Below the pieces are notes generated by a model that worked only from the letters and a program-made list of their open reading frames with translations, was not told the origin of the DNA and searched no databases. Positions 1 to 9,354 of a DNA stretch of 62,129 nt are shown here, piece after piece. The translations under genes and the position numbers were made by a program. Source of the stretch: Baaleninema simplex PCC 7105 (GTDB taxonomy: Bacteria > Cyanobacteriota > Cyanobacteriia > Cyanobacteriales > Geitlerinemataceae); assembly GCF_000332355.1 (NCBI RefSeq), contig NZ_KB235958.1:1906272-1968400 (forward strand). The letters are read 5' to 3'. Each line of letters begins with the position of its first letter. Positions within the stretch are counted from its first letter, which is position 1.

Positions 1-258
1 GTCGCTGGCTCAGTTCGAGGATTGGTCACACCCGCGCGTCACCAAGTTGGTGGCTTACGTGCAAAACATCGACACCGCATCGTCAACTACAGCTATTACC
101 AGTGTGAAGGGATTTCTATCGGCTCTGGAGCCATTGAATCGACGGTCAAGCAGATTGGTCGGCGTCTCAAGATTTCCGGCGCTCAGTGGGAACGTCAGAA
201 CGTTCCACAAGTCCTCAAGCAACGCTGTGCTTATCTCAATGGAGACTTTTACGCCTAA
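1..258 (+). CDS. ISKra4-family transposase, C-terminal end (cut by window edge)
   Basis: The frame is open from the first base of the window, so this is the tail of a longer gene and the TTG at 22 is not a real start. The translated piece carries the pattern IGSGAIEST..QIGRRLKISGAQW..NV..VL..RCAYLNG. It closely matches the C-terminus of the transposase at 42311-43565 in this window (IGSGEVESTIKRIG..MKISGAQW.). The active-site region lies outside the window, so intactness cannot be judged. The stop is followed within 25 bases by a GATGCACCC end, as expected for the 3' end of such an element. Confidence 0.75.
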   Translation, partial: VAGSVRGLVTPARHQVGGLRAKHRHRIVNYSYYQCEGISIGSGAIESTVKQIGRRLKISGAQWERQNVPQVLKQRCAYLNGDFYA

Positions 259-282
259 CACTTGCAAAACTGGGATGCACCC
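1..282 (+). mobile_element. ISKra4-type element, right part, ending in GATGCACCC
   Basis: The transposase stops at 258 and GATGCACCC ends at 282. The ISKra4 element at 42277-43648 has a similar layout: its transposase stop lies 34 bases from a GGGAGCATC end. Complemented, the end here reads GGGTGCATC, the same terminus as the small MITEs at 11184-11466 and 54269-54355. This element, or a relative, is therefore the likely parent of those MITEs. The left end lies outside the window. Confidence 0.55.
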
Positions 283-314
283 TCGACTGAGCGCTCGCCG
301 AACGTCCTTCGGCA

Positions 315-335
315 CCTCCCCTTACTAAGGGGAGG
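315..335. repeat. G/C-rich palindromic repeat
   Basis: CCTCCCCTTA and TAAGGGGAGG form a perfect 10-bp inverted repeat around one base. Related C-rich/G-rich palindromes occur near 11513-11545 and 39925-39960, always in non-coding or decayed DNA. It looks like a dispersed repeat rather than a terminator of a specific gene, as no U-tract follows. Confidence 0.6.
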
Positions 336-349
336 ATGGGTGGGGTTCC

Positions 350-372
350 GGGTGCAAAAGTGAGATGCACCC
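350..372. repeat. Compact MITE-end repeat (GGGTGC...GATGCACCC)
   Basis: A 23-bp unit opens with GGGTGC and closes with TGAGATGCACCC, the terminal motif of the ISKra4-like MITEs elsewhere in the window. No 8-bp target duplication is visible here, so it is probably a deletion remnant. Confidence 0.45.
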
Positions 373-431
373 TTCCCGTTCCCTGCTCCCGATTTTGTTA
401 CACAACTGATTTAGGGTTGCTATATCCCCCT

Positions 432-3400
432 TTAACTCAGATTAAACTTTTGACTGTGACAGCGTTGCATATAAATTTTAGTCACAGTATCGTTAGGATT
501 GCGCTGCAAACAGTCAGCAAACAGTTTTTCAGCTTCTTCGTATTGTTTCAACTCAAACAATACTAACGCCTGCTCGAAATGAGTTCTCGTTTTAGATTTA
601 CTCTCACGAATTCCGGGGGGATCGGCATCGAACACTTCAAAAACTGGCGTCCGATCGCTTTTTCCTTTAACCGCTACGCGATCGATGAGTCGGATATGAT
701 AATCTTGAGAAGACTGTAACCTGCAAAACGTGCGATCGGTAATTAACAAAGACACTCCGTACAATTTCGTCAATCCTTCGACGCGAGACGCTAAATTAAC
801 GGCATCGCTAATCGCCGTACTGTCCATCCGTTTCTGTCCGCCTACCGTTCCCAACATTAACATTCCAGTATTAATCCCGATACCAATTTTTAACGACGGA
901 CGTTCGGGACGTTGTCGCGTTTTATTATATCGATTGAGCCGTTTCAACATACTAATCCCCCCTCGAACGGCATCGTCAGCACTTCCTTGAAACAATGCCA
1001 TTATCGCATCGCCAATATATTTATCGATAAATCCATTATTTTCTAAAATTGCCGGTTCCATGCGCGATAAATAACCGTTGATAAATTTAAAATTATCCTC
1101 CGGCGTCATATCTTCGCTCAACCGAGTAAAATCGCGAATATCGGAAAACAACACTGACATTTCTTGACGTACCGTATCGCCGAGCTTAACCTCTAAAATA
1201 CTTTCTTTATTGAGCAATTTTAAAAATTGATGGGGAACGAATTTCGCATAGGCCATACTTAAATGAGATAGGCGCAAGTGAGTTTGCAGGCGAGCGAGGA
1301 GTTCCTTTTTATTGATCGGTTTAGTCAAATAGTCGTTCGCCCCTAAATTGAGTCCTTGAACGATATCTTCTGCTTGCGTTTTCGCTGTAAGCATCAAAAT
1401 GGGGAGTTCGTGTGCGGAGTATTTTTCCCGTAGCTTTGCCGTCACCTCGTAGCCCGTCATTTTGGGCATCATGACATCGAGCAGGATCAAATCGGGTTTT
1501 AAACCGTTTTCGATCGATTTAAGGGCTTCGAGACCGTTGGAGGCTTGGGTAATTTGATAGTGTTCTGGGGAGAGGTGATTGATGAGAACCTGAAGGTTGA
1601 TCGGTTCGTCGTCCACGATGAGAATACTAAAGCGTCGTTCGGGTCGGGGGAGATCGGTTCTCAAGCTCTGTCCGTAACGGTCGATCTCGATCGCCCCGTT
1701 CAGCGGCCGTTCGACAAAAGACCGATCTGTTGCGTCGAGATCGAGGGTTTGGGGTAACGCCAACACCGGAAGCAAACAGGAAGACGAATCCTCGCGGCGT
1801 TCCTGAGCTTGGCGATCGGCTACCGGAAGGGTAAACGTAAATTGCGAGCCTTTCCCCGCAATCGATTTGACAGAGATCGTCCCCCCGTGCAGTTCCACGA
1901 GTTGCTTCGTCACCGCCAACCCCAGCCCCGTTCCCCCATATTCGCGAGCGGTAGAACCGTCGGCTTGCTCGAAGGACTCGAAAATGCGATCGAGTTGTTC
2001 CTCCTTCATTCCGATTCCCGTATCGGAAACAGTCACGGCTAAATGGGTCGCTTCCTCAGCGGTACTGTTGGGGACGCACTCGGCGGAAATCCCCACAAAT
2101 CCCTCATCGGTGAATTTAATCGCGTTACCGACGAGGTTGTAGAGAATTTGCTGCAAGCGGTTTTCGTCAGCGTAAGCCAGCGGGAGCTGGGGAGAAATGG
2201 CGTTGACGAGTTGGACGTTTTTCCGCGTCACCAGCGACTGACAGAGACTGAGAATGGCTTCGGCAATTTCGCGCACGCCGACGGGTTTGCGTTGCAGTTC
2301 GATCTCTTTGTGTTTGAGTTTGGAAAAGTCGAGAATATCGTTGACTAACGCCGTTAACCGATAGCAACTTTGGACGATCAGGGTGAGGTTTTTCTGTTGC
2401 GTGGGGTTGAGGGGGCCGGTAACGCCGTCGAGCATCGATTCGGCGATACCGATGGTGCCGTTGAGGGGGGTTCGTAGTTCGTGGGAGGTATTGGCGAGAA
2501 ATTCGTCTTTGAGGCGATCGAGTCGTTCCATTTGCTCGTTCTTCGCTTGTAGGGAGGCGAAGGAGGCTTGGAGTTGTTGCGCCATGCGATCGAACGATCG
2601 CCCCAGTTCGCCGATTTCGTCCGCTCGCTTGAGAGTTCGGCGATCGTGGGTTTGTGCGTCCCAATTCCCCTGAGAGAGAGACTTGGCCGACTGGTTGAGG
2701 CGTTGGATCGGTCGAACCACCCATCGCGCCGTCACGATACCGATTCCCGTCGAGACTCCGAGGGCGATCGCGCAGAGGACGATGGTATTGCGGGTGTTGG
2801 CGTGGATGCGAGCCATAAAGTCCGACTCGGGAACCGCCACCACGATCGCCCAGTTCAACCCCCACTCGTCGCGAAACGGCGTCACCTGTACTAACTGTCG
2901 GTTTCCGTTCCAGTCAAAGGTGCGTTGGATGCGGGTGTCGATCGCCTCGAAGCTGCCGAATTCCGTCAGTAAGTAGGTAGCCGTGGCGCTGACGAGGCCG
3001 TTTTGGCTGGCCGTGGCGTACAGGCGTTCGGGGGTGTCGCCTTTTTGCGAAAAGGGTTGTTCGTCGACGGAGGTGGCGACGAGTTGTCCGTGGCGATCGA
3101 CAATAAATGTCTGGCCGGTTTGTCCGATGTCGAGGGTGCGTAAAAAGTTGCTGATGTCGAGCAGCGAGATATCGACAGCGAACACGCCGAGGAGTTCGTC
3201 GTCGTCGTACAGGGGTAACGCTGCCGGAAGTGCTAAGTTCGGATAGGGAGCTGCCCAAACGTAAATTTCTCCCCAAATGGCGGTTTCGGCGTTGACGGCG
3301 TCGACGTACCACGGCCGCGTCAGCAAGTCGTACCCCGGAACGGCCGAGAGCTGTTCTCCTCGGTTTCCCCCGCCGTCGGTGGCGTAAGTGTAGAAATTAT

Positions 3401-3839
3401 CGTCGTTCGGGGTTTTCCGGCCTGAGGTGCCAATGCGAATCGAGCCGTCGGGGACGCGCTCGACGCCGCTAAACTCTCCTTTGGGGTTGCCGAAGTAAAC
3501 ATAGGTGACGTTGTCGAACAGGCGAATCCGCTGGGCGAGGTGGCGATCGAGTTGGGATAAGTTTTGTAAGTCTAGCTGTCCTAATTGAAAGGCTTGGGCG
3601 TTAAGCTGGTTGATGAGATGGGGCGCTTCGAGGTAGCGATCGAGCCGTTCTTCGATGCGATCGGTCAGCTCGTCTCGCAACTGGGTCGAGATGTCGTCGA
3701 TGGCTTTTTGACCGTTGCGAAACGATAAATATCCCGTCAGTCCCACCGCCGCGAAAATTTGGAGGGCGAAGGGGACGATTAAAACCGTTCGTAACGGAAT
3801 GCGATGTGAAATTTCGTTAGCCAAGCGGCGCAAAACCAT
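432..3839 (-). CDS. Hybrid histidine kinase / response regulator / class III adenylate cyclase (CyaC-like)
   Basis: A 1135-residue membrane signalling protein. In order it has an N-terminal TM (about 17-40), a periplasmic double-Cache-like sensor (about 45-345), a second TM (about 346-370), HAMP, HisKA with the [12 protein letters not shown] box (His near 450), HATPase_c ([21 protein letters not shown]), a REC domain (phospho-acceptor Asp in LLDVMMP, about 789), and a class III cyclase domain (about 890-1070). The cyclase shows both metal-site segments ([15 protein letters not shown]) and the NLASR transition-state segment. A short TPR-like tail ends the protein. This order resembles the cyanobacterial CyaC family. 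By family knowledge, ligand sensing and autophosphorylation would gate cAMP synthesis from ATP. It is divergent from aspC with a 187-bp gap. Adenylate rather than guanylate specificity is inferred, not proven. Confidence 0.88.
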   Translation of the reverse strand: MVLRRLANEISHRIPLRTVLIVPFALQIFAAVGLTGYLSFRNGQKAIDDISTQLRDELTDRIEERLDRYLEAPHLINQLNAQAFQLGQLDLQNLSQLDRHLAQRIRLFDNVTYVYFGNPKGEFSGVERVPDGSIRIGTSGRKTPNDDNFYTYATDGGGNRGEQLSAVPGYDLLTRPWYVDAVNAETAIWGEIYVWAAPYPNLALPAALPLYDDDELLGVFAVDISLLDISNFLRTLDIGQTGQTFIVDRHGQLVATSVDEQPFSQKGDTPERLYATASQNGLVSATATYLLTEFGSFEAIDTRIQRTFDWNGNRQLVQVTPFRDEWGLNWAIVVAVPESDFMARIHANTRNTIVLCAIALGVSTGIGIVTARWVVRPIQRLNQSAKSLSQGNWDAQTHDRRTLKRADEIGELGRSFDRMAQQLQASFASLQAKNEQMERLDRLKDEFLANTSHELRTPLNGTIGIAESMLDGVTGPLNPTQQKNLTLIVQSCYRLTALVNDILDFSKLKHKEIELQRKPVGVREIAEAILSLCQSLVTRKNVQLVNAISPQLPLAYADENRLQQILYNLVGNAIKFTDEGFVGISAECVPNSTAEEATHLAVTVSDTGIGMKEEQLDRIFESFEQADGSTAREYGGTGLGLAVTKQLVELHGGTISVKSIAGKGSQFTFTLPVADRQAQERREDSSSCLLPVLALPQTLDLDATDRSFVERPLNGAIEIDRYGQSLRTDLPRPERRFSILIVDDEPINLQVLINHLSPEHYQITQASNGLEALKSIENGLKPDLILLDVMMPKMTGYEVTAKLREKYSAHELPILMLTAKTQAEDIVQGLNLGANDYLTKPINKKELLARLQTHLRLSHLSMAYAKFVPHQFLKLLNKESILEVKLGDTVRQEMSVLFSDIRDFTRLSEDMTPEDNFKFINGYLSRMEPAILENNGFIDKYIGDAIMALFQGSADDAVRGGISMLKRLNRYNKTRQRPERPSLKIGIGINTGMLMLGTVGGQKRMDSTAISDAVNLASRVEGLTKLYGVSLLITDRTFCRLQSSQDYHIRLIDRVAVKGKSDRTPVFEVFDADPPGIRESKSKTRTHFEQALVLFELKQYEEAEKLFADCLQRNPNDTVTKIYMQRCHSQKFNLS

Positions 3840-4026
3840 ATCGGCGAACGTTCCCTCCTACCCTCATCCCCTGCTCCGACGATTGTATGGGTGTTTTTCC
3901 CATCATCGCTTCAATGGTGGAGGATGTCACCGTCGTCTGACCGAAAGGATACTCTTCGATCGAGACGTTAGCGGTAAAATTCCCCTAATTACCACTTGCA
4001 GGGTATTCAACAGCGTATTAATCTCG

Positions 4027-5199
4027 ATGAAAATATCAGCACGAGTCGGTCAAGTTCCTCCTTCGATGACCCTGGCGATTTCCGCCAAAGCGAAAGCTAT
4101 GAAAGCCCAGGGGATCGATGTGTGCAGCTTCAGTGCGGGAGAACCGGATTTCGGAACGCCCCAACACGTCGTCGAAGCAGCCAAACGGGCGCTGGACGAG
4201 GGGAAAACTCGCTACGGACCGGTTGCTGGGGAACCGCAACTGCGCCAGGCGATCGCCTATAAGTTACAGACGGAAAATCAACTCGATTACGCCGCCGAAA
4301 ACGTTCAGGTGACGAACGGGGGGAAACAATCGCTGTTCAATGCGATTTTAGCGCTCGTCGATCCCGGTGACGAGGTTATCGTTCCCGCTCCCTACTGGGT
4401 GAGTTACCCGGAAATGGTGAAGCTGGCGCAAGGGGTTCCGGTTATCGTGTCCACCACAGCCCAGACGCAGTTTAAGATTACGCCGGAACGGTTGAAAGCG
4501 GCGATTAGTCCGAAAACGAAGCTGTTCGTCCTCAATTCTCCCTCGAACCCGACGGGGGTGGTGTATACGCCGGACGAAATTCGCGCTTTGGCGGAGGTGG
4601 TTCTCGAGGCGGGAATTTGGGTGATTTCAGATGAGATTTACGAGAAAATTCTTTACGATGGTGCCGAGCATTTGAGCATCGGTTCGGTCAGTCCGCAAGT
4701 GCGCGATCGCACGATTACGAGTAACGGCTTCGCCAAAGCGTTTTCGATGACGGGATGGCGCGTGGGGTATTTGGCGGCGCCGGTGGAGTTGATTAAAGCC
4801 ACGAGTACGCTACAAAGTCACAGTACTTCCAATGTTTGCACCTTCGCTCAGTACGGGGCGATCGCGGCGTTGCAATCTCCCGAGTCCCCCGGATGTATCG
4901 AGGAGATGCGATCGAGTTTTGCCAAACGTCGCGCTTACGTTCTCGATCGTATCCACAGTATTCCCGGTTTGAGCGCTCCGACTCCGAACGGCGCGTTCTA
5001 CGTGTTTGTGGATATCGCCAGTATGGGGTTGTCGTCTCTGGAGTTTTGCGATCGCTTGCTCGAAGAGTATCACGTGGCAGCAGTACCCGGCATTGCCTTC
5101 GGAACCGATACCTGTTTGCGATTGTCTTACGCGACGGAGATGTCCGCGATCGAAAAAGGGATGGATCGGTTAGAAAAGTTCGTGCGATCGCTCCAATAG
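4027..5199 (+). CDS. aspC: Aspartate aminotransferase (PLP class I)
   Basis: A 390-residue fold-type I aminotransferase, probably converting aspartate and 2-oxoglutarate to oxaloacetate and glutamate. Visible motifs are SFSAGEPDF near the N-terminus, [16 protein letters not shown], and the PLP-lysine segment [16 protein letters not shown], in which the Lys binds the cofactor. A C-terminal Arg in CLRLSYA would bind the alpha-carboxylate. The reading frame is open upstream to 3715, but that extension is low-complexity and has no homology feel. ATG 4027 ([16 protein letters not shown]) matches the usual family start. It may also act on prephenate or other substrates, as cyanobacterial AspC homologues often do. 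Confidence 0.92.
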   Translation: MKISARVGQVPPSMTLAISAKAKAMKAQGIDVCSFSAGEPDFGTPQHVVEAAKRALDEGKTRYGPVAGEPQLRQAIAYKLQTENQLDYAAENVQVTNGGKQSLFNAILALVDPGDEVIVPAPYWVSYPEMVKLAQGVPVIVSTTAQTQFKITPERLKAAISPKTKLFVLNSPSNPTGVVYTPDEIRALAEVVLEAGIWVISDEIYEKILYDGAEHLSIGSVSPQVRDRTITSNGFAKAFSMTGWRVGYLAAPVELIKATSTLQSHSTSNVCTFAQYGAIAALQSPESPGCIEEMRSSFAKRRAYVLDRIHSIPGLSAPTPNGAFYVFVDIASMGLSSLEFCDRLLEEYHVAAVPGIAFGTDTCLRLSYATEMSAIEKGMDRLEKFVRSLQ

Positions 5200-5227
5200 T
5201 GTTGGAAATCGCAACCTCGCAACGCGG

Positions 5228-5256
5228 GTAGAGGCGTGCAGTTCGGGCGTCTCTAC
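5228..5256. repeat. Hairpin downstream of aspC
   Basis: GTAGAGGCG and CGTCTCTAC pair with one wobble around an 11-base loop, 28 bases after the aspC stop. It could slow or end transcription, but no U-tract follows. The rest of the 302-base gap (5200-5501) holds HIP1 sites and a possible -10-like TATAGT near 5434. I see no gene in it. Confidence 0.4.
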
Positions 5257-5501
5257 TCCCCCCTCGCGACGCCGTCTTAACTTATTGTTTTAAAGTTGGA
5301 AATTTGGAACCCCAGTCGCTCTAAACTCGTCAGAAACAAACAAGCGATCGCTCCCCTCTTGCCCTCCACAGACAGGAGGTTTCTCGTTCGTGCGATCGAA
5401 CCGGAGACACGCTCTCAATTTTGGTATAGTCTTTAACAGATAGGGCAGCATCTCCACGACGCGCGATCGTACATTTCTAACCCTTAGCGAGTCAGAGGAC
5501 T

Positions 5502-7940
5502 ATGGCCGTCATCCAAGACACCCTTTCCGCCGGTGGCAACTTCCTCCCCGGAACCTCAGAAGACGACATCATCTCCGGTTTAGACGGAGACGATACCCTT
5601 CTCGGCCTCGATGGCGACGATCTCCTCCGAGGAGACCTCGACAACGACAGCCTCGACGGAGGCGACGGCGACGACATCCTTCGCGGCGGAAGCGGACAAG
5701 ATACCCTCCTCGGACAAGACGGAGACGATATCCTCAGCGGTGATGGCGGACGCGATCTGATTTTTACAGGGGACGGCGATGACATCGTCCTCCTGCAACC
5801 GTTTTTCGACCCCGACGACGAACCGACCGACCAAACGATCGACGTCGATCCGCGTTTAGAAAACTTCGATGTGGTTCTCGATTTCGATCCCGATCGCGAT
5901 CGCCTCGGAATCGTCGGAGATCTGACCGCTGACGACTTAGAACTGATTCCCCCCGACGACGATAACTTCGCAACGGTCGTGCGCGTCCGAGACACGCAAG
6001 AAATCCTCGTGCGCCTGCTGTCTGAAGACGAGGTGTCCGGGCCTATCGACGAAACCCTGGTCGTCAAACTCGATGTGGTGGAATTCGCCGACTCGACGTT
6101 TCGGGTCACAGAAGACGGAACGGCCGTGATGGCGGTAACGTTGACGCGCAACATCAGCAGCGGAAACACGATCGGAGTCACGGTCACGCCGAGTGCGGAC
6201 TCGGCGACGATGGGAGATTTCGACCCGTCTCCGATCGCGGTCTTTTTCGACCCCACGGAAACCACCAAAATCGTCGAGATTCCCATTATCGACGACGACA
6301 TTATCGAAGAGACGGAAACCCTCAATTTGACCTTGAGCGATCCCCTCGGCGGCGCGAGTTTGGGAGACCGTCAGACGGCGGTGTTGGAGATTGCCGACAA
6401 CGACATCGTCGTTCAGTTTCAAGAGACAATTTTTCCCACCCAGGAGGAAAACGAAGGGGTCGAGGTAACGCTGTTGCGATCGGGGGTTACAGAAGTTCCC
6501 GTGAATCTGGTCGTTCAGGTGACAGACGGAACGGGGACGTTTCCCGACGATTTTCCGCTGCAACAGATTCCCGTCGAATTCGAGGCGGGTGAAACGAAAA
6601 AAACCGTCACCGTTCCTATTATCGACGATGACATTCCCGAACCCCTCGAAACAGTCAACCTGCAACTGGTAGATTTGCCAGAAAACGTGACCGCCGGAAG
6701 CGACGATCGCGCTCAAATTGTCATTACCGATGACGATACGCTATTAGCATTTTCCGAGTCGATTTTCGAGGTCAACGAAGACGGAACGGCCGTGATGGCG
6801 GTAACGGTGGTGCGATCGGGAAATTTAGACAAAACCTCGACGGCGACCGTGGTTCTCAACGACGGAACGGCAACGTTTCCCGCTGATTACGACAATACGC
6901 CGATCGAAATTAGCTTCGCCCCCAACGAAACCGAGAAAACCATCAACGTTCCGATTTCTGAAGACATTGAAGTCGAAAGTGCTGAAACCATCAACCTCGC
7001 CCTGACAAACCCCAGTGCGGGAACGATGCTGGGAACCCAAGCTACGGCGATTTTGGTGGTGTTCGATAACGATACGGAACCCCCCGAACCCCCCGAACCT
7101 CCCGAACCTCCCGAAGCAGCGGGAACTCTAGTTTTCGGCAGTTCCAACTTTTTCGTCGCCGAAGATGGAAACACCTTTGCCGAAATTCAGATTTTGCGGG
7201 AAGGGGGCAGTACTGGAGCAGTCAGCGTCACGCTCGTCGCACGGGATGGAACGGCTGAAAGCCCTGGAGATTTCGATCCGACGCCGATTCAGGTGACGTT
7301 CGCCGATGGGGAAACCGAACAAATCGCGCGATTGCCGATTTCGGACGATTTGCTCGTCGAACCCCCCGAAACGGTAATCTTGGAACTGACCGACCCGACC
7401 AACGGGGCGATGTTGGGAGACGAAGATTCGGCAACGCTGACGATCGATCGCAGCGATTTACCGAGTTTGTTGAACTTTGAGGGAATCGATAATTTAACGT
7501 CGGTGGGAAATTTTTACGGCGATCGCGGCATTTCGTTTTCAGAGAACGCCTTGGGGATTATGAGTGCCTGCGGTTTGAAAAAAATGGGTGTCGATGACGG
7601 GTTCGGCGGTAATTTCGAGGAAGCCCCCAGCGGCGTGACTGCTTTGACTTACGGAGAAGGAGAGGCGATCGTCGTCGATGTCGCCCAAGGGTTTACGGGA
7701 CAGGTGGCGTTATCCTACGCGTCACCGTTCCGCGACCACACGATCGCCATTTTCGACGGGGCGAACGGAACGGGAAACCAACTGGCAACGGCAACGTTAG
7801 AACCGACGACCCCAGGGGAGTTTCCCCAAGCGTACGATGTCTTTGAAACGGCTGTCGTTCCGTTTTCAGGGGTGGCGAGATCGATTGCGATCGGTTCTCA
7901 AAGCAACAAGCTCGTCCTCGATGACCTATTCCTGGGGTGA
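5502..7940 (+). CDS. RTX / Calx-beta repeat protein, probably secreted or surface
   Basis: An 812-residue, strongly acidic protein. Residues about 15-90 are hemolysin-type calcium-binding nonapeptides (GLDGDD, GGDGDD, GQDGDD, GDGGRD). About 190-640 hold four Calx-beta modules, each with the (V/A)EDGT...(F/V)TVTR...D(D/G)TA...(D)F..F..GET...I.DD...E..ET..L.L..P pattern. A PPEPPEPP linker separates modules three and four. A C-terminal beta-rich domain (about 650-812) has no name I recognise. There is no Sec signal peptide, which fits type I secretion. RTX repeats usually sit at the C-terminus, so their N-terminal position is unusual. An AGAGGAC-like ribosome site precedes ATG 5502. Likely roles are adhesion or matrix, by inference only. 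Confidence 0.8.
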   Translation: MAVIQDTLSAGGNFLPGTSEDDIISGLDGDDTLLGLDGDDLLRGDLDNDSLDGGDGDDILRGGSGQDTLLGQDGDDILSGDGGRDLIFTGDGDDIVLLQPFFDPDDEPTDQTIDVDPRLENFDVVLDFDPDRDRLGIVGDLTADDLELIPPDDDNFATVVRVRDTQEILVRLLSEDEVSGPIDETLVVKLDVVEFADSTFRVTEDGTAVMAVTLTRNISSGNTIGVTVTPSADSATMGDFDPSPIAVFFDPTETTKIVEIPIIDDDIIEETETLNLTLSDPLGGASLGDRQTAVLEIADNDIVVQFQETIFPTQEENEGVEVTLLRSGVTEVPVNLVVQVTDGTGTFPDDFPLQQIPVEFEAGETKKTVTVPIIDDDIPEPLETVNLQLVDLPENVTAGSDDRAQIVITDDDTLLAFSESIFEVNEDGTAVMAVTVVRSGNLDKTSTATVVLNDGTATFPADYDNTPIEISFAPNETEKTINVPISEDIEVESAETINLALTNPSAGTMLGTQATAILVVFDNDTEPPEPPEPPEPPEAAGTLVFGSSNFFVAEDGNTFAEIQILREGGSTGAVSVTLVARDGTAESPGDFDPTPIQVTFADGETEQIARLPISDDLLVEPPETVILELTDPTNGAMLGDEDSATLTIDRSDLPSLLNFEGIDNLTSVGNFYGDRGISFSENALGIMSACGLKKMGVDDGFGGNFEEAPSGVTALTYGEGEAIVVDVAQGFTGQVALSYASPFRDHTIAIFDGANGTGNQLATATLEPTTPGEFPQAYDVFETAVVPFSGVARSIAIGSQSNKLVLDDLFLG

Positions 7941-7947
7941 TGCTTTA

Positions 7948-8105
7948 CAGTCACCAGTCACCAGTCACCAGTCACCAGTGAAGAGTTAAGAGTTAAGACA
8001 GTTTCTTGCTTGTCCCCCCTACTCCCTTGCTCCCCCTCTCCCCTGCTCCCCCTCTCCCCCCTCTCCCCCCTCTCCCCCTCTCCCCCTCTCCCCCTCCCCC
8101 GTTCC
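7948..8105. repeat. Composite tandem-repeat cassette (CAGTCAC heptamers, then CCCCCTCT tract)
   Basis: It begins seven bases after the stop of the Calx-beta gene. It has about four copies of CAGTCAC, then a short GAGTTAAGAGTTAAG block, then a CCCCTCT-type pyrimidine tract. It is the reverse-complement layout of the cassettes at 8950-9242, 45155-45332 and 50324-50550. It resembles the short tandemly repeated repetitive (STRR) sequences known from cyanobacteria. Apparent ORFs across it are repeat artefacts. Confidence 0.75.
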
Positions 8106-8246
8106 CCGAAGAATCTAACAGAGTTGCTCTCGATCGCGGTTCGTCGCATTATCATCAAGTAGGGGTTGAGGTTTTTCGATCGCCGGGAGACATCCCTGGC
8201 ATCTGTTGCAGTGACCCCTGATATTGGCTATCTCTCGATCGAGTTC

Positions 8247-8936
8247 ATGCAAAGCGAAGCCTTTAGCGAGCTGTTCCCCCTGTTCAACGCGGCAAATCCC
8301 GAAACGGTCGATTGGCTGCTGTCAGTGGCTGACGAACACGAGTATCCCCCTGGTCGTGCCGTGTTGATGGAAGACGCCTGGGGGAACGCTGTTTATTTTG
8401 TCATGTCGGGTTGGGTGAAAGTCCGACGCCTCTCTGGAGAAGATGCCGTGACTCTCGCCGTTCTCGGACAGGGCGACTTCTTCGGCGAAATGGCGATTTT
8501 GGACGAATCACCGCGATCGAGCGACGCGATCGCCCTCTCCAGTGTGAAGTTACTCAGCGTTTCGGCGCAACGCTTCATTCAAACACTGTTTAAGGACGCG
8601 CAATTACATCACCGGATGTTGCAGTTGATGGTGCGTCGCCTGCGTCAAACCAACGCGCGTTTTCAAATACGGAACCGTCCTCCAGCCATTAAGTTAGCCC
8701 GAACCTTGGTCTCTCTGGCTGAAAGCTACGGCGAAGCGACGGAAAAGGGAACCAAAATTTACAACCTCGATTTGAAAGATTTGGCAGACGTGGCCGACAT
8801 TACGGCCGACGACGCCCGTAAAATTATGGAAAAGCTCGTCAGCAAGGGTTGGGTCGAAATCGACGAAGCCAGCCAAGCGATGTATTTGGTCAACCTCAAG
8901 CAACTTACCCACCTCGCCGGACATATGGGCAATTGA
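8247..8936 (+). CDS. CRP/FNR-family transcription regulator
   Basis: A 229-residue regulator. The cyclic-nucleotide-binding beta-barrel occupies about 15-130, with a phosphate-cassette-like FGEMAILDESPRSS segment. The dimer helix follows, then a winged helix (about 150-225) with the recognition-helix region DLADVADITADDARKIMEKL. The frame opens upstream at TTG 8166, but the 27 extra residues look non-coding. ATG 8247 (MQSEAFSELFPLFNAA) fits the start I would expect for this cyanobacterial subfamily. The Arg-Ser pair in the cassette is compatible with cAMP binding, not proof of it. It is flanked on both sides by tandem-repeat cassettes, so no clear promoter can be read. Confidence 0.85.
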   Translation: MQSEAFSELFPLFNAANPETVDWLLSVADEHEYPPGRAVLMEDAWGNAVYFVMSGWVKVRRLSGEDAVTLAVLGQGDFFGEMAILDESPRSSDAIALSSVKLLSVSAQRFIQTLFKDAQLHHRMLQLMVRRLRQTNARFQIRNRPPAIKLARTLVSLAESYGEATEKGTKIYNLDLKDLADVADITADDARKIMEKLVSKGWVEIDEASQAMYLVNLKQLTHLAGHMGN

Positions 8937-8949
8937 GGTGTCGAGCGGA

Positions 8950-9242
8950 TGGGGAGCCAGGGAGAGGGGGAGAAGGGGAGAGGGGGAGCAGGGGAGAAAC
9001 AGTTATCTGTTTGCTGTCTTCACTGTTGCCTGTTGCCTGTTCCCCGTTCCCTGTCTTCACTGGTGACTGGTGACTGGTGACTGTCTTCACTGTTCCCCGT
9101 TCCCTGTCTTCACTGGTGACTGGTGACTGGTGACTGTCTTCACTGTTCCCCGTTCCCTGTCTTCACTGGTGACTGGTGACTGGTGACTGTCTTCACTGTT
9201 CCCCGTTCCCTGTCTTCACTGGTGACTGGTGACTGGTGACTG
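8950..9242. repeat. Composite cassette with a 53-bp tandem repeat
   Basis: A GGGGAGA-type purine tract starts 14 bases after the crp-like stop. It is followed by TTGCCTG/TTCCCTG units and GGTGACT heptamers. From about 9038 to 9242 the pattern becomes a strict 53-bp tandem repeat: the motif TCCCCGTTCC recurs at 9041, 9094, 9147 and 9200. Nothing in the 8937-9354 gap looks coding. The layout matches the cassettes near the taxis genes, which suggests one dispersed composite family. Confidence 0.8.
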
Positions 9243-9354
9243 TAAAAAGCCTCTTCGCCGTAAAACCCGATCTACCCTAGAAGGAAGGCAACGTCAGCTT
9301 GCTTGTGGTGGGTTGGCGGCGTTGCCGGTACAGTGATGAGAGTATAGAGCGATC

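Noticed and set aside
3715-4026. 5' extension of aspC
   Set aside because: It overlaps the antisense start of the cyclase gene and lacks aminotransferase-like residues.
5492-6325. Ser-rich minus-strand frame of 277 codons
   Set aside because: Shadow of the repetitive Calx-beta/RTX gene; low-complexity composition and no start or domain support.
7948-9242. Possible small proteins across the heptamer and purine tracts
   Set aside because: Residue composition is simply the repeat translated (P/L/S or G/E/R); no start site or domain.
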